A DNA stretch of 64,000 bases, taken from assembly GCF_004353825.1 (NCBI RefSeq), contig NZ_SMNA01000009.1, positions 62,556 to 126,555 on the forward strand, given 5' to 3'. The position numbers and the translations under genes are program-made. Positions 52,943-61,517 of the stretch are shown here, piece by piece. This DNA is from Occultella glacieicola (GTDB lineage Bacteria; Actinomycetota; Actinomycetes; Actinomycetales; Beutenbergiaceae). Position 1 is the stretch's first letter. Each line of letters opens with the position of its first letter. Under the pieces are notes generated by a model. That model searched no databases. It was not told the origin of the DNA and was given only the letters and a program-made list of their open reading frames with translations.

Positions 52943-52971
52943 GCACCGGACGGGCTCAGAGGCCCGTGCTC
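52941..52971. terminator. Bidirectional hairpin between hisF and the TIGR03085-type gene
   Basis: ACGGGC-TCAGAG-GCCCGT (52950-52967), extended by GAGC/GCTC arms with a one-sided bulge, lies between convergent genes and can serve as terminator for both. Confidence 0.6.
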
Positions 52972-52978
52972 GCTCCGG

Positions 52979-53620
52979 CTACCCGGCGGCCCACGCCTCG
53001 AACTCCGCGACCGCGTCCGGCGCGCCGGTGATCCGCACCCGAGCGGCGTCGCGGCGGCCCATCGCGAACAGCGTCTGTTCCAGCGGAGCACCGGTGAGGG
53101 CCACGGACACGGCCCCGGCGCGCACCCGCCGTCGCGGGCCCTCGGGGACCACCTGCACCACGCCGACCGGCGCGGACCGGTACGCGAACTTCGAGAACTG
53201 CCCGGCGCGCCGCCAAACGTCGCCGGTCAGCTCCACCGGCAGTTCCCGCGGCGGCAGCGGATCCGGTCCGGCGCGGCGGACGTCCTCGTGGTGGACCAGG
53301 TACTCGAGCAGGTTCATCGCCTCGTCGGCACGCCCGCCCACCAGCCGCATCGGGTTGGCCCCGACCGGCCCGGCCGCGAACGCCGCCACCGCCGCGGCGT
53401 AGGCGGTGGGCTCACGCAGACCTTCGGAGACGTCGTCGATCAGCCGGTCCGCGGAGTCCGGTGCCCACGGCCGCGGCACCAGCCGCCACGGCTCGTTCCC
53501 GCGCAACATCAGGTGCGCGGCCAGGTGCCGCGTCTGCCAGCCCTCGCACAGGGTGGGCGCGTCCGGCCCGGCGTTCGTGAGGGACTCGACCAGGGCGGAC
53601 TTCTCGCGCGCGGACCACAT
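52979..53620 (-). CDS. TIGR03085-type (DinB-like) metal-binding protein
   Basis: A 213-residue protein of the mycothiol-dependent maleylpyruvate isomerase-like/DinB helical-bundle group. MWSAREKSALVESLTNAGPD and CEGWQTRHLAAHLMLRGNEP are the family N-terminus, with one metal-ligand His in LAAHL. ADEAMNLLEYLVHHEDVRRA supplies two further His ligands. GDVWRRAGQFSKFAYRSAPV and the C-terminal GAPLEQTLFAMGRRDAARVR complete it. The role is unknown; a thiol-transferase using mycothiol is possible. GGAG lies 7 nt before ATG 53620 on the minus strand. Confidence 0.87.
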   Translation of the reverse strand: MWSAREKSALVESLTNAGPDAPTLCEGWQTRHLAAHLMLRGNEPWRLVPRPWAPDSADRLIDDVSEGLREPTAYAAAVAAFAAGPVGANPMRLVGGRADEAMNLLEYLVHHEDVRRAGPDPLPPRELPVELTGDVWRRAGQFSKFAYRSAPVGVVQVVPEGPRRRVRAGAVSVALTGAPLEQTLFAMGRRDAARVRITGAPDAVAEFEAWAAG

Positions 53621-53695
53621 GGGCTCCACGTTCTCACACCCGCGCCCCGTCACCACCGGCTCACGACCCACCTCGGCCCACCCGCCACCCGGCCC

Positions 53696-53715
53696 GGGGG
53701 GCGGGGGGTGGGGGG
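53696..53715 (+). promoter_or_regulatory. G-tract with quadruplex-forming potential
   Basis: Three runs of six G separated by single bases (53696-53701, 53703-53708, 53710-53715) lie 13 bp upstream of the -10 box of the ABC half-transporter gene, i.e. near its -35 region. Confidence 0.8.
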
Positions 53716-53727
53716 TGTGGCGACGGG

Positions 53728-53733
53728 TAGGCT
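53728..53733 (+). promoter_or_regulatory. -10 box of the paired ABC half-transporter operon
   Basis: TAGGCT ends 7 nt before GTG 53741, supporting the GTG start and a leaderless mRNA. Confidence 0.6.
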
Positions 53734-53740
53734 AGGGCCA

Positions 53741-55660
53741 GTGCCCGCAGAACCCGCCGGAGACGGCGATCCCGCCATGCCCGCCCCCCACGATCCGCCC
53801 CCTCACGCGCTGCCCGGCGGCGCGGTCCGGCGGTCCCTGCTGCTGATCGGACGGGGCATCGCCGCGCAGCCGCGGACGTTCACGATCGCGATCGCGGCGA
53901 GCGTCGTGTACGGCGTCGGCCTGGTCGCCTCGGGCTGGCTCCTCGGCCGCATCACCGACGGCGTGGTGCTGCCCGCGATCGAAGGGTCCGGGGTGGCGGG
54001 CGCCACCATCTGGTGGGCCGGGCTCGGGTTGCTGCTGGTCGGGGTGGTGACCGCCGTCGGGGTGGCCCTGCGCAGGATCTACGCCGGCATCGGGGCTCTC
54101 GACGTGCAGGCGGGGCACCGGCGCCGGGTCACCCGGCAGTACCTCCGGCTGCCGATGACGTGGCACCGCAGGCACCCGGCCGGCCAGTTGCTCTCCAACG
54201 CGAACGCCGACGCCGAGGCCGCCGGCGGGGTGTTCATGCCGCTGCCGTTCGCGCTCGGCGTGCTCGCGATGATCATCGTGGCCGGGGTCGCCATGATCGC
54301 CGCGGACCCGGTGCTCGGCGTGATCGGGGTGAGCGTGCTCCCACTCGTCCTCGTCGTGAACGCCGTCTACCGGAAGTACATGAGCCCGGCGATCACCCAC
54401 GTGCAGCATCAGCGGGCGGTCGTCGCCGACGTCGCGCACGAGAGCTTCGAGGCCGCCGCCGTGGTGAAGGCGCTCGGCACCGAGGAGATCGAGGAGCGGC
54501 GCTTCGCCTCGGCCAGCGCCACCCTGCGTGACGCGAACATCGCGGTCGGGCGGATCCGGTCGGTGTTCGACCCGGTGATCGACCTGCTCCCGGGGCTGGC
54601 CACGCTCGGCGTGCTGGCCGTGGGGGCGACCAGGGTCGCGGCCGGTGTGGTGGACACCGGCGCGGTCGTCAGCACCGCCTACCTGCTCACCGTGATGACC
54701 TTCCCGGTGCGCGCGATCGGGTTCGTCCTGGGTGACCTGCCGCGCTCGCTGGTCGGTCACGACCGGGTCTCCCGGGTCATCGACGCCCGCGGGTACCTCG
54801 GCCAGGGTTCCCGACGTCTGGGCGGCGCGGGTTCCGCCGGCGTGGGTCTGCGGCTGGACCTCGACGGTGTCGGCGTGCGGGTGCCCAGCCACGACGCCGA
54901 CGGCGCGCCCACCGAGGTGGACCTGCTCTCCGACGTCTCGTTCACCGTGCCGCCGGGCCGCACCGTGGCGATCGTCGGCTCCACCGGCGCCGGCAAGTCG
55001 ACCCTGGTCGACGTCATCGCCCGGCTGCGGGATCCCTCGGCCGGAGTGGTCCGCTACGACGGCGTCGACGCCCGCGAGATCGCCGATGCCGACCGGACGG
55101 GCTCGATCGCCCTGGTGGCACAGTCGGCGTTCGTGTTCGAGGACACCGTCCGGGGCAACGTCACCCTCGCCGACCGGCCCGGACCCGACGACGACGGCGC
55201 CGGTCCGGTCCACACCGACGCCCAGGTCTGGGAGGCGCTCCGGATCGCGCAGGCGGACGGGTTCGTCGCGTCACTGCCGGACGGCCTGGACACCGTGATC
55301 GGCGAGCGCGGCGCGTCCCTGTCCGGTGGGCAGCGGCAACGGCTGGCGATCGCGCGCGCCCTGATCCGGCGTCCGAGGCTCCTGGTCCTCGACGACGCGA
55401 CCTCCGCCGTCGACCCGCTCGTGGAGCAGGCCATCCTGGCCGGGCTGCGCCGCTCCTCCGGCGACGTGACCGTGGTCCTGGTCGCCTACCGCACCGCGAC
55501 GATCCTGCTCGCCGACTCGGTGGTGCACCTCGAGCGGGGCCGGGTGGTCGACACCGGCGCACACGAGGAGGTGCTCGGACGGGACCCGGGCTACCGGCGC
55601 CTGGTGACCGCCTACCAGCGTGGCCGCGAGCAACGGGACGAACGGCGGGTGGCCCGATGA
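53741..55660 (+). CDS. ABC half-transporter (fused membrane and ATPase domains), first subunit
   Basis: A 639-residue exporter-type half-transporter. The membrane domain has six segments (TIAIAASVVYGVGLVASGWL first). The ATPase domain has Walker A TVAIVGSTGAGKSTLVDV, signature GASLSGGQRQRLAIARAL and Walker B RLLVLDDATSAVDPLVE. In this subunit the residue after Walker B is Asp (LDDATS) instead of the catalytic Glu, and the switch position reads LVAYRTATI, without the usual His; this suggests a degenerate ATP site. It pairs with the next gene (ATGA overlap) as a heterodimeric multidrug/lipid exporter. Confidence 0.92.
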   Translation: MPAEPAGDGDPAMPAPHDPPPHALPGGAVRRSLLLIGRGIAAQPRTFTIAIAASVVYGVGLVASGWLLGRITDGVVLPAIEGSGVAGATIWWAGLGLLLVGVVTAVGVALRRIYAGIGALDVQAGHRRRVTRQYLRLPMTWHRRHPAGQLLSNANADAEAAGGVFMPLPFALGVLAMIIVAGVAMIAADPVLGVIGVSVLPLVLVVNAVYRKYMSPAITHVQHQRAVVADVAHESFEAAAVVKALGTEEIEERRFASASATLRDANIAVGRIRSVFDPVIDLLPGLATLGVLAVGATRVAAGVVDTGAVVSTAYLLTVMTFPVRAIGFVLGDLPRSLVGHDRVSRVIDARGYLGQGSRRLGGAGSAGVGLRLDLDGVGVRVPSHDADGAPTEVDLLSDVSFTVPPGRTVAIVGSTGAGKSTLVDVIARLRDPSAGVVRYDGVDAREIADADRTGSIALVAQSAFVFEDTVRGNVTLADRPGPDDDGAGPVHTDAQVWEALRIAQADGFVASLPDGLDTVIGERGASLSGGQRQRLAIARALIRRPRLLVLDDATSAVDPLVEQAILAGLRRSSGDVTVVLVAYRTATILLADSVVHLERGRVVDTGAHEEVLGRDPGYRRLVTAYQRGREQRDERRVAR

Positions 55661-57459
55661 CCGCGACCACCCCCGGCGCCAGCGCCCGGATCGAGAGCAC
55701 CTCCGACCTCGGCGTGCTCGGTACCCTCCGGGCCGGCGTGGCCCTCTCGCCGGCCATGCGCACGGGCATCGGCGTCACGCTGGCCCTCGCCGTGCTCGCC
55801 ACTGCCGGGCGGCTGATCGTCCCGGTCGTGGTGCAGCAGACCACCGACGCCGGCATCCTCGCCCCCGGTGGGGTGGATGTCGGCCTCGTGCTGCGGCTGT
55901 GCGCCGTCGCCGCCGTCGGTCTGCTCGCCGCCGCCGCGTGCACCACGTGGGTGAACGTGCGCCTGTTCCGCGCGGCCGAGGCCGGCCTGCTGCAGCTGCG
56001 GGTGCGGGCGTTCCGGCACGTGCACGACCTGTCCGTGCTGACCCAGAACACCGAGCGGCGCGGTTCGCTGGTGTCAAGGGTCACCTCCGACGTGGACACC
56101 ATCTCCCTGTTCGTGCAGTGGGGCGGGATGCAGCTGGTGCTGTCCACGCTGCAGATCGTCGGCGCGACCGTCGCGATGCTGTTCTACTCCTGGCAGCTGA
56201 CCCTCGTGGTCTGGCTGGCGTTCGCCCCGATGATCGTGCTCGCGCCGCGTGCGCAGCGGATCCTGAACGTCGCCTACGGCACCGTCCGGCTGCGGGTCGG
56301 AGCGCTGCTCGGGCGGATCTCGGAGTCGGTCGTCGGCGCCCAGACGATCCGCTCCTACGGCGCCGGGGCCCGCACCCAGCGCCGCCTCGACGAGGCGATC
56401 CGCGAACACCGTGACGCCGCCGTCCGGGCGCAGACCTGGGCGTCGCTCGCGTTCTCCTCCGGGGTGCTGCTGTCCGGTCTGGCGCTGGGGGCCGTCGTGG
56501 TCGTCGGCACCCTGCTGGGGATCGGCGGCGACCTCACCGTGGGCGGGCTGCTCGCCTTCCTGTTCCTGGTGCAGATCTTCACCGGCCCGGTGCAGTCCGC
56601 CACCGAGGTCCTGAACGAGCTCCAGAACGCCGTCGCCGGCTGGCGCCGGGTGATCTCCGTGGTGCACACCCCCCTGGACATCACCGAGCCCGACGCCGCC
56701 GTCCCGGCCGGCCCGCGTGGCCCGGCGACTCTCGATTTCGTCGGCGTCACCTACACCTACCCGGGGTCGCCCGCACCCGTGCTGCACGGCATCGACCTGG
56801 CGATCCCGGCCGGTGCCCGCGTCGCCGTCGTGGGGGAGACCGGCTCCGGCAAGACCACCCTGGCCAAGCTGCTCACCCGGATGATGGATCCGGAGACCGG
56901 CGCGGTGCGCCTGAACGGTGTCGACCTGCGCGACCTCGCGCTGGCGGACCTGCGCTCGCGGGTGGTGATCGTGCCGCAGGAGGGGTTCCTGTTCGACGAC
57001 ACGATCGCCGGCAACGTCGCCTACGGGCGGCCCGGAGTGGAGGCCGACGGCGTCGCCTCCGCGCTCGAGCGGCTCGGCCTGGGCGGGTGGCTGGGTACGC
57101 TCCCGCTCGGCGTGCACACCGCCGTCGGGCAGCGCGGCGAGGCACTCAGCGCCGGCGAACGGCAGCTCGTCGCGATCGCGCGCGCCTACCTCGCCGATGC
57201 GGACGTGCTCGTCCTCGACGAGGCGACCTCCGCCGTCGACCCCGCGACCGAGCACCGGATCAACACCGCGCTCGCGGAACTGACCGCCGGGCGCACCTCG
57301 GTGGCGATCGCGCACCGGCTGTCCACGGCCGAGGCCGCGGACCTCGTGGTCGTGGTGGACGCCGGCCGGATCGTGGAGTTCGGCCCGCACGCGGAGCTGG
57401 TGTCCGCGGGTGGGGTCTACGCGCGGATGCACGCGACGTGGATCTCGGCCAGTGAGTGA
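55657..57459 (+). CDS. ABC half-transporter (fused membrane and ATPase domains), second subunit
   Basis: A 600-residue half-transporter. Six membrane segments (the first around GIGVTLALAVLATAGRLIVP) are followed by an ATPase domain with Walker A VAVVGETGSGKTTLAKLLT, signature EALSAGERQLVAIARAYL and Walker B VLVLDEATSAVDPATE; here the catalytic Glu is present and the switch His is in SVAIAHRLSTAEA. The signature has Ala in place of the second Ser/Gly (LSAGE). Together with the first subunit it would form one competent and one degenerate ATP site, the usual asymmetric heterodimer pattern. Substrate unknown. Confidence 0.92.
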   Translation: MTATTPGASARIESTSDLGVLGTLRAGVALSPAMRTGIGVTLALAVLATAGRLIVPVVVQQTTDAGILAPGGVDVGLVLRLCAVAAVGLLAAAACTTWVNVRLFRAAEAGLLQLRVRAFRHVHDLSVLTQNTERRGSLVSRVTSDVDTISLFVQWGGMQLVLSTLQIVGATVAMLFYSWQLTLVVWLAFAPMIVLAPRAQRILNVAYGTVRLRVGALLGRISESVVGAQTIRSYGAGARTQRRLDEAIREHRDAAVRAQTWASLAFSSGVLLSGLALGAVVVVGTLLGIGGDLTVGGLLAFLFLVQIFTGPVQSATEVLNELQNAVAGWRRVISVVHTPLDITEPDAAVPAGPRGPATLDFVGVTYTYPGSPAPVLHGIDLAIPAGARVAVVGETGSGKTTLAKLLTRMMDPETGAVRLNGVDLRDLALADLRSRVVIVPQEGFLFDDTIAGNVAYGRPGVEADGVASALERLGLGGWLGTLPLGVHTAVGQRGEALSAGERQLVAIARAYLADADVLVLDEATSAVDPATEHRINTALAELTAGRTSVAIAHRLSTAEAADLVVVVDAGRIVEFGPHAELVSAGGVYARMHATWISASE

Positions 57460-57507
57460 GCAGCCCGGTAGTCCGTGACCCGTCGCCGCCGTGGGAGGAT
57501 CGAGGGC

Positions 57508-57894
57508 GTGTCGAACCCCACCACCCTGGATCCCTCGATCGCAGCCCGGCTGAAGCGGGACGCCAACGGCCTCGTCTGCGCCGTCGTGCAGGACGACGCC
57601 TCCGGTGACGTCCTCATGGTCGGCTGGATGGACGACGAGGCGCTGCACCGCACCCTGACCACCGGCCGGGCCTGGTACTGGTCCCGGTCCCGGGGCGAGT
57701 ACTGGCGCAAGGGCGACACGTCGGGGCACACCCAGCACGTGCGCTCGGTGGCGCTGGACTGCGACGGCGACGCCCTGCTGGTCCGGGTGCATCAGGTCGG
57801 CCCGGCCTGCCACACCGGCACCCGCACCTGCTTCGAGGCCGGTGGCGACCTCGGCGCCGTGGTCGCCGGCCGGGCCCCGGGGGCCACCCGATGA
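57508..57894 (+). CDS. hisI: Phosphoribosyl-AMP cyclohydrolase
   Basis: A 128-residue histidine-biosynthesis enzyme that opens the purine ring of [25 protein letters not shown] is the N-terminal core, [20 protein letters not shown] carries the active site, and [20 protein letters not shown] then TRTCF provides the Mg/Zn-binding Asp and Cys residues. No HisE domain is fused. GTG 57508 follows a GAGGAT -10-like box by 7 nt; GTG 57475 is an in-frame alternative. Its stop overlaps trpE (ATGA), linking histidine and tryptophan genes. Confidence 0.94.
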   Translation: MSNPTTLDPSIAARLKRDANGLVCAVVQDDASGDVLMVGWMDDEALHRTLTTGRAWYWSRSRGEYWRKGDTSGHTQHVRSVALDCDGDALLVRVHQVGPACHTGTRTCFEAGGDLGAVVAGRAPGATR

Positions 57895-59483
57895 GCGGCG
57901 CGCCCTCGGGCCCACCGGACGGTTCCGCCGGGCCGGCCATCGCCTGGGGCGAGACCTGGCCCTCCGCGGCCGGGTTCCGTGATCTGGCCGCCGACCGGCG
58001 GGTGATCCCGGTGGTGCGCCGGATCCTCGCCGACGACGTCACGCCCGTGGGGCTGTACCGCCGGTTGTCCTCGGGCCGGGCCGGCACGTTCATCCTGGAG
58101 TCGGCGGCCTCGGACGGCGTGTGGTCGCGCTGGTCCTTCGTGGGGGTGTCCTCCCGGGCGATCCTCACCGAGGTCGACGGGCGGGCCCACTGGTACGGCG
58201 ACGTCCCGGTCGCGGTGCCCCGCACCGGTGACGTGCTCGAGGTTCTGCGCGAGACGCTGCGGGTGCTGCACACCCCGGCGCTGCCCGGCCTGCCGCCGCT
58301 GACCGGCGGGCTGGTCGGCGCACTCGGCTGGGACGTGATCCATCACTGGGAGCCCACCCTGCCGAGGCTGGCCCGCGAGGAACTGGACGTGCCCGAGGTG
58401 GCCCTGTGCCTCGTCGGGGACATGGCGGCGGTGGACCACAACACCGGCGACGTCTGGCTGATCGCGAACGCGATCAACTTCGACGACACCGACGAGCGGG
58501 TCGACGAGGCGCACGCCGACGCCGTCGCCCGGCTCGACGCGATGGCGGCCGCGCTCGTGGCGCCGGCGCCGTCCCGGGCGATGGTCACCCTCGAGGGTGC
58601 GGCCGCGCAGGAGCCCGAGCTGCGGTTCCGCACCGAGCGGGCCGACTTCGAGGCAGGGGTGCTCGCGGCCAAGCAGGCGATCACCGACGGCGAGGTGTTC
58701 CAGGTGGTGCTGTCCCAGCGCCTGGAACTGGACTGCGCCGCGGACCCCTTGGACGTGTACCGGGTGCTGCGGACGATCAACCCGAGTCCGTACATGTACT
58801 TCCTGCACCTCGGCGATCCCGGGGCGGACGGGCTCGGCGACTTCCATGTGGTCGGCTCGAGCCCGGAGACCCTCGTCAAGGTGACCGGCCGGGACGTGAT
58901 CACGTTCCCGATCGCCGGCTCGCGCCCGCGGGGCGACACCCCGGCGCAGGACCGCGAGCACGCCGACGAGCTGCTCGTGGACCCGAAGGAGCGTGCCGAG
59001 CACCTGATGCTCGTGGACCTGGCCCGCAACGACCTCGGCCGGGTCTGCGAGCCCGGCAGCGTGGCCGTCGTGGAGTTCATGGAGATCAAGCGGTACAGCC
59101 ACATCATGCACATGTCGTCCACGGTCACCGGGCGGCTGCGCCCGGAGTCGACCGCGGTGGACGTGTTCACGGCGACGTTCCCGGCGGGCACGCTCTCGGG
59201 GGCACCGAAGCCGCGGGCGATCGCCCTCATCGACGAGCTGGAACCGGCACGCCGCGGCATCTACGGCGGCACGGTCGGCTACTTCGACCTGGCCGGTGAC
59301 CTGGACATGGCGATCGCGATCCGGACCGCGCTGATCTCCGACGGCGTGGCCAGCGTGCAGGCCGGCGGGGGACTGGTCGCCGACTCGGTCCCGGAGGCCG
59401 AGTACTGGGAGAGCCGGAACAAGGCCGCCGCCGCGGTACGGGCGGTGCAGATCGCCGCCGGGATCGGGGCGATCGCACCGTGA
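57891..59483 (+). CDS. trpE: Anthranilate synthase component I
   Basis: A 530-residue chorismate-utilising enzyme that makes anthranilate with ammonia from TrpG. The N-terminal regulatory part includes [17 protein letters not shown], in which LES-type residues bind the feedback inhibitor tryptophan. The catalytic core contains [101 protein letters not shown] and [14 protein letters not shown]. trpG and trpD are not in this window. It starts inside hisI (ATGA) and ends overlapping the next gene (GTGA). Confidence 0.96.
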   Translation: MSGAPSGPPDGSAGPAIAWGETWPSAAGFRDLAADRRVIPVVRRILADDVTPVGLYRRLSSGRAGTFILESAASDGVWSRWSFVGVSSRAILTEVDGRAHWYGDVPVAVPRTGDVLEVLRETLRVLHTPALPGLPPLTGGLVGALGWDVIHHWEPTLPRLAREELDVPEVALCLVGDMAAVDHNTGDVWLIANAINFDDTDERVDEAHADAVARLDAMAAALVAPAPSRAMVTLEGAAAQEPELRFRTERADFEAGVLAAKQAITDGEVFQVVLSQRLELDCAADPLDVYRVLRTINPSPYMYFLHLGDPGADGLGDFHVVGSSPETLVKVTGRDVITFPIAGSRPRGDTPAQDREHADELLVDPKERAEHLMLVDLARNDLGRVCEPGSVAVVEFMEIKRYSHIMHMSSTVTGRLRPESTAVDVFTATFPAGTLSGAPKPRAIALIDELEPARRGIYGGTVGYFDLAGDLDMAIAIRTALISDGVASVQAGGGLVADSVPEAEYWESRNKAAAAVRAVQIAAGIGAIAP

Positions 59484-60136
59484 CGCCCGCGAGCCGGCGC
59501 CGTCGGTTGGGCCGGGGTCCGGCGGTCCTGATCCTGCTCGTCGCGGGGGCGGCGCTCCTGGTCACCACCCTCGGCACCTGGGTCACCGCACCGGTCGCGG
59601 CGACCCTCGGGACCGAGACCGTCAGCGTGGCCGGCACCGCCGCGGTCCCGCCGGCAGGCTCGGTCGCGCTCGTGGTCCTGGCCGCTGCGCTCGCCCTCGG
59701 CCTGTCCGGGCCGGTGGTGCGGATGATCGCGGCCGTGCTGGTGGCCCTTGCCGGGGCGGTGGCCCTGGTGTCCGTGCTGGCGTTCCTGCGGGACCCGGCC
59801 ACGCCGGCACAGGCGGCCGCGGGCGAACTGGTCGGCGTCCGTGAGATCAGCGGGGAGCCGAGCGTCACCGTCCTGCCCTACCTGGCTGCGTGCGTCGCCG
59901 CCGGGATCCTCCTGATCGGCATCGCGCTGCCGTTCCTGGTCGGGCGGTGGGGCCGGGTCGGACGACGCTACGAGCGCGACGGCTCGGGTGGGGCCGGTCC
60001 GGCTGCCGCGCCGACCACCCCGGAACGGGCCGGGACGGACGTCGACCGGCCCACCGGATCGGCGCGCACCGCCCGGATGGACGACTGGGACGCGCTGAGC
60101 CGGGGCGAGGACCCGAGCGAGGGGCCGGACCGGTAG
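59480..60136 (+). CDS. Trp biosynthesis-associated membrane protein (TIGR02234-type)
   Basis: A 218-residue protein with four transmembrane segments (AVLILLVAGAALLVTTLGTW, SVALVVLAAALALGLSG, MIAAVLVALAGAVALVSVLA, YLAACVAAGILLIGIALPFL) and a disordered acidic C-terminal tail. TWVTAPV in the first loop is typical of the family found between trpE and trpC in actinobacteria. Its function is unknown; a role in tryptophan transport or regulation is often supposed. GTG 59480 overlaps the trpE stop. The TAG stop (60134-60136) starts a -10 box. Confidence 0.88.
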   Translation: MTPASRRRRLGRGPAVLILLVAGAALLVTTLGTWVTAPVAATLGTETVSVAGTAAVPPAGSVALVVLAAALALGLSGPVVRMIAAVLVALAGAVALVSVLAFLRDPATPAQAAAGELVGVREISGEPSVTVLPYLAACVAAGILLIGIALPFLVGRWGRVGRRYERDGSGGAGPAAAPTTPERAGTDVDRPTGSARTARMDDWDALSRGEDPSEGPDR

Positions 60137-60139
60137 TCT
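60134..60139 (+). promoter_or_regulatory. -10 box of the HGxxPAAW-family gene
   Basis: TAGTCT overlaps the stop codon of the upstream membrane-protein gene. The leader to ATG 60180 is about 35 nt and contains GAAGGG (60163-60168). Confidence 0.5.
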
Positions 60140-60179
60140 GGTCGCGCCGAGCACGACCATCGCGAAGGGCCAGAGCACC

Positions 60180-60482
60180 ATGACGAATGAAGCCATCACC
60201 GAATCCACGCGGCACTCTGCGGATTCGGTGGCCGGCGGGCACTACGCCGCCGAGAACCTGCCGGCCGCCCCGCCGTCCAACCACGGCCGCACCGTCGCCG
60301 GCTGGACCCTGTTCTGGGCCGGGGTGGTCGGTTCCCTCGTGGTCGGCGTCGCCTTCATCCTGCAGAACGTGACGCTCGGCGTGATCGGCGGCGTCGTCAT
60401 CGTCGCCGGGTGCGTGGCCAGCGCGATCCTGCGCGCCGTGGGCTACGGCCAGATCGAGCGGAACTCCGGGCGGAACGCGTAG
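60180..60482 (+). CDS. HGxxPAAW-family small membrane protein
   Basis: A 100-residue protein. SNHGRTVAGWTLFWAGVVGS is the signature segment (here HGRTVAGW rather than HGNTPAAW) entering the first transmembrane helix; GVIGGVVIVAGCVASAILRA is the second. The family is restricted to actinobacteria and sits in trp operons; function unknown. It lies between the Trp-associated membrane protein and the DUF4190 protein, with short spacings on both sides. Confidence 0.87.
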   Translation: MTNEAITESTRHSADSVAGGHYAAENLPAAPPSNHGRTVAGWTLFWAGVVGSLVVGVAFILQNVTLGVIGGVVIVAGCVASAILRAVGYGQIERNSGRNA

Positions 60483-60489
60483 CGGCGCG

Positions 60490-61026
60490 ATGTCCTACCC
60501 GCCCGTGCCGCCGTCCAGCGGCGGTGTGAACCCCTACGACCCGCAGGAGCCGTACGAGAGCTCCGGTTCCGGACGGAACCAGGGCCCCACGGACGCGGAC
60601 CGGTCGTTCGTCGAAGGGCCGCAGCCCTGGGACACGCCGGCACCCGGCGCCTACGGTCAGCACCAGTACGGCCAGAACCAGTACGGACAACCCCAGTACG
60701 GCCAGGCCCAGTACGGACAACAGGGCTCGCCCTACACCGCCGGGCCGCACGGGTACTACGGACTGTCCGCGTCGAGCCGGAACGGCACCGCCACCACCGG
60801 CCTGGTCCTGGGGATCGTCGGTTTCTTCCTCGCGTGCATCCCGCTCGTCGGGCTCGGCCTGGGCATCGCCGCGATCGTCAACGGCACGAAGGGGCGCGCA
60901 CTGGCCGCGGCCGGCCAGGCGACGAACGGCGGCTCGGCCACGGCCGCCATCGTGCTCGGGGTGATCGCCGTCGTCGGCGGCATCTTCTGGATCCTCCTCT
61001 CGCTCTCCCAGGGCTACTACGGGTGA
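60490..61026 (+). CDS. DUF4190 membrane protein with QYGQ repeats
   Basis: A 178-residue protein. The N-terminal 90 residues are Pro/Gly/Gln/Tyr-rich and disordered, with four consecutive five-residue repeats (QYGQN, QYGQP, QYGQA, QYGQQ). The C-terminal DUF4190 domain has two transmembrane helices (GLVLGIVGFFLACIPLVGLG and AAIVLGVIAVVGGIFWILLS) separated by a short NGTKGRALAAAGQATNGG loop. The function is unknown. It starts 8 bp after the HGxxPAAW gene and overlaps the DUF2752 gene (GTGA). Confidence 0.88.
   Translation: MSYPPVPPSSGGVNPYDPQEPYESSGSGRNQGPTDADRSFVEGPQPWDTPAPGAYGQHQYGQNQYGQPQYGQAQYGQQGSPYTAGPHGYYGLSASSRNGTATTGLVLGIVGFFLACIPLVGLGLGIAAIVNGTKGRALAAAGQATNGGSATAAIVLGVIAVVGGIFWILLSLSQGYYG
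60664..60723 (+). repeat. Four 15-bp tandem coding repeats
   Basis: CAGTACGG(C/A)CA followed by a variable codon pair repeats four times with a 15-bp period inside the DUF4190 gene, alternating C and A at the ninth base so that copies 1/3 and 2/4 are more alike. This suggests duplication of a 30-bp unit. Confidence 0.9.
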
Positions 61027-61436
61027 GCGTGGAGGCCACGGCGCCCACCCGGGACCGGCGACCGCCGGTGCTGATCGGCGCGGGCGTGGCCGCCGCCACG
61101 GTGCTGCTCGCCCTGGTGGACCCGCACGACGGCGGTTACGGGTTCTGCCCGATGCTGCGGCTGACCGGGTGGTTCTGCCCGTTCTGCGGGGGCCTGCGGA
61201 CCACACACGCACTGGCCACCGGCGACCTCGCCGGGGCCTGGGCCGCGAACCCGGTGCTCGCGATCGTGTTGCCGCTCGCCGCCCTGGGCTGGCTCTGGTG
61301 GCTCGTCCGGGTCTGGCGCTCGGCCCCGGCCCGTCCGCTACCGGGGTGGGTGGCTCCCGTGGTGGGCGCCGGCCTGCTGGGCTTCACGCTGCTGCGCAAC
61401 CTGCCGGCGTTCGCGCCCTATCTCTCCCCGCTCTGA
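61023..61436 (+). CDS. DUF2752 membrane protein
   Basis: A 137-residue protein with three hydrophobic segments. CPMLRLTGWFCPFCGGLRTT is the DUF2752 signature with its conserved Cys-Pro-x-Cys-Gly-Gly-x-Arg-T core, followed by HALATGDLAGAWAANPVLAI. The conserved cysteines may bind metal or form a disulfide; function unknown. GTG 61023 overlaps the DUF4190 stop. It is the last of four small membrane-protein genes between trpE and trpC. Confidence 0.9.
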   Translation: MSVEATAPTRDRRPPVLIGAGVAAATVLLALVDPHDGGYGFCPMLRLTGWFCPFCGGLRTTHALATGDLAGAWAANPVLAIVLPLAALGWLWWLVRVWRSAPARPLPGWVAPVVGAGLLGFTLLRNLPAFAPYLSPL

Positions 61437-61487
61437 AGCCCCACCCCGGCCACGTGAGACGCGTCCAGGGCCCGTCAGGTTTCGGCA

Positions 61488-61493
61488 TACGAT
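61488..61493 (+). promoter_or_regulatory. -10 box upstream of trpC
   Basis: TACGAT lies 24 nt before ATG 61518. The leader contains AGGGAGAGG (61506-61514) as ribosome binding site, so trpCBA may have a promoter of its own. No attenuator peptide with tandem Trp codons was found. Confidence 0.5.
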
Positions 61494-61517
61494 GGTGGCC
61501 GACCAAGGGAGAGGCGG

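Noticed and set aside
61437-61517. Trp attenuator or leader peptide before trpC
   Set aside because: No short frame with adjacent Trp codons and no alternative hairpin pair; only a -10-like box and a ribosome binding site are visible.
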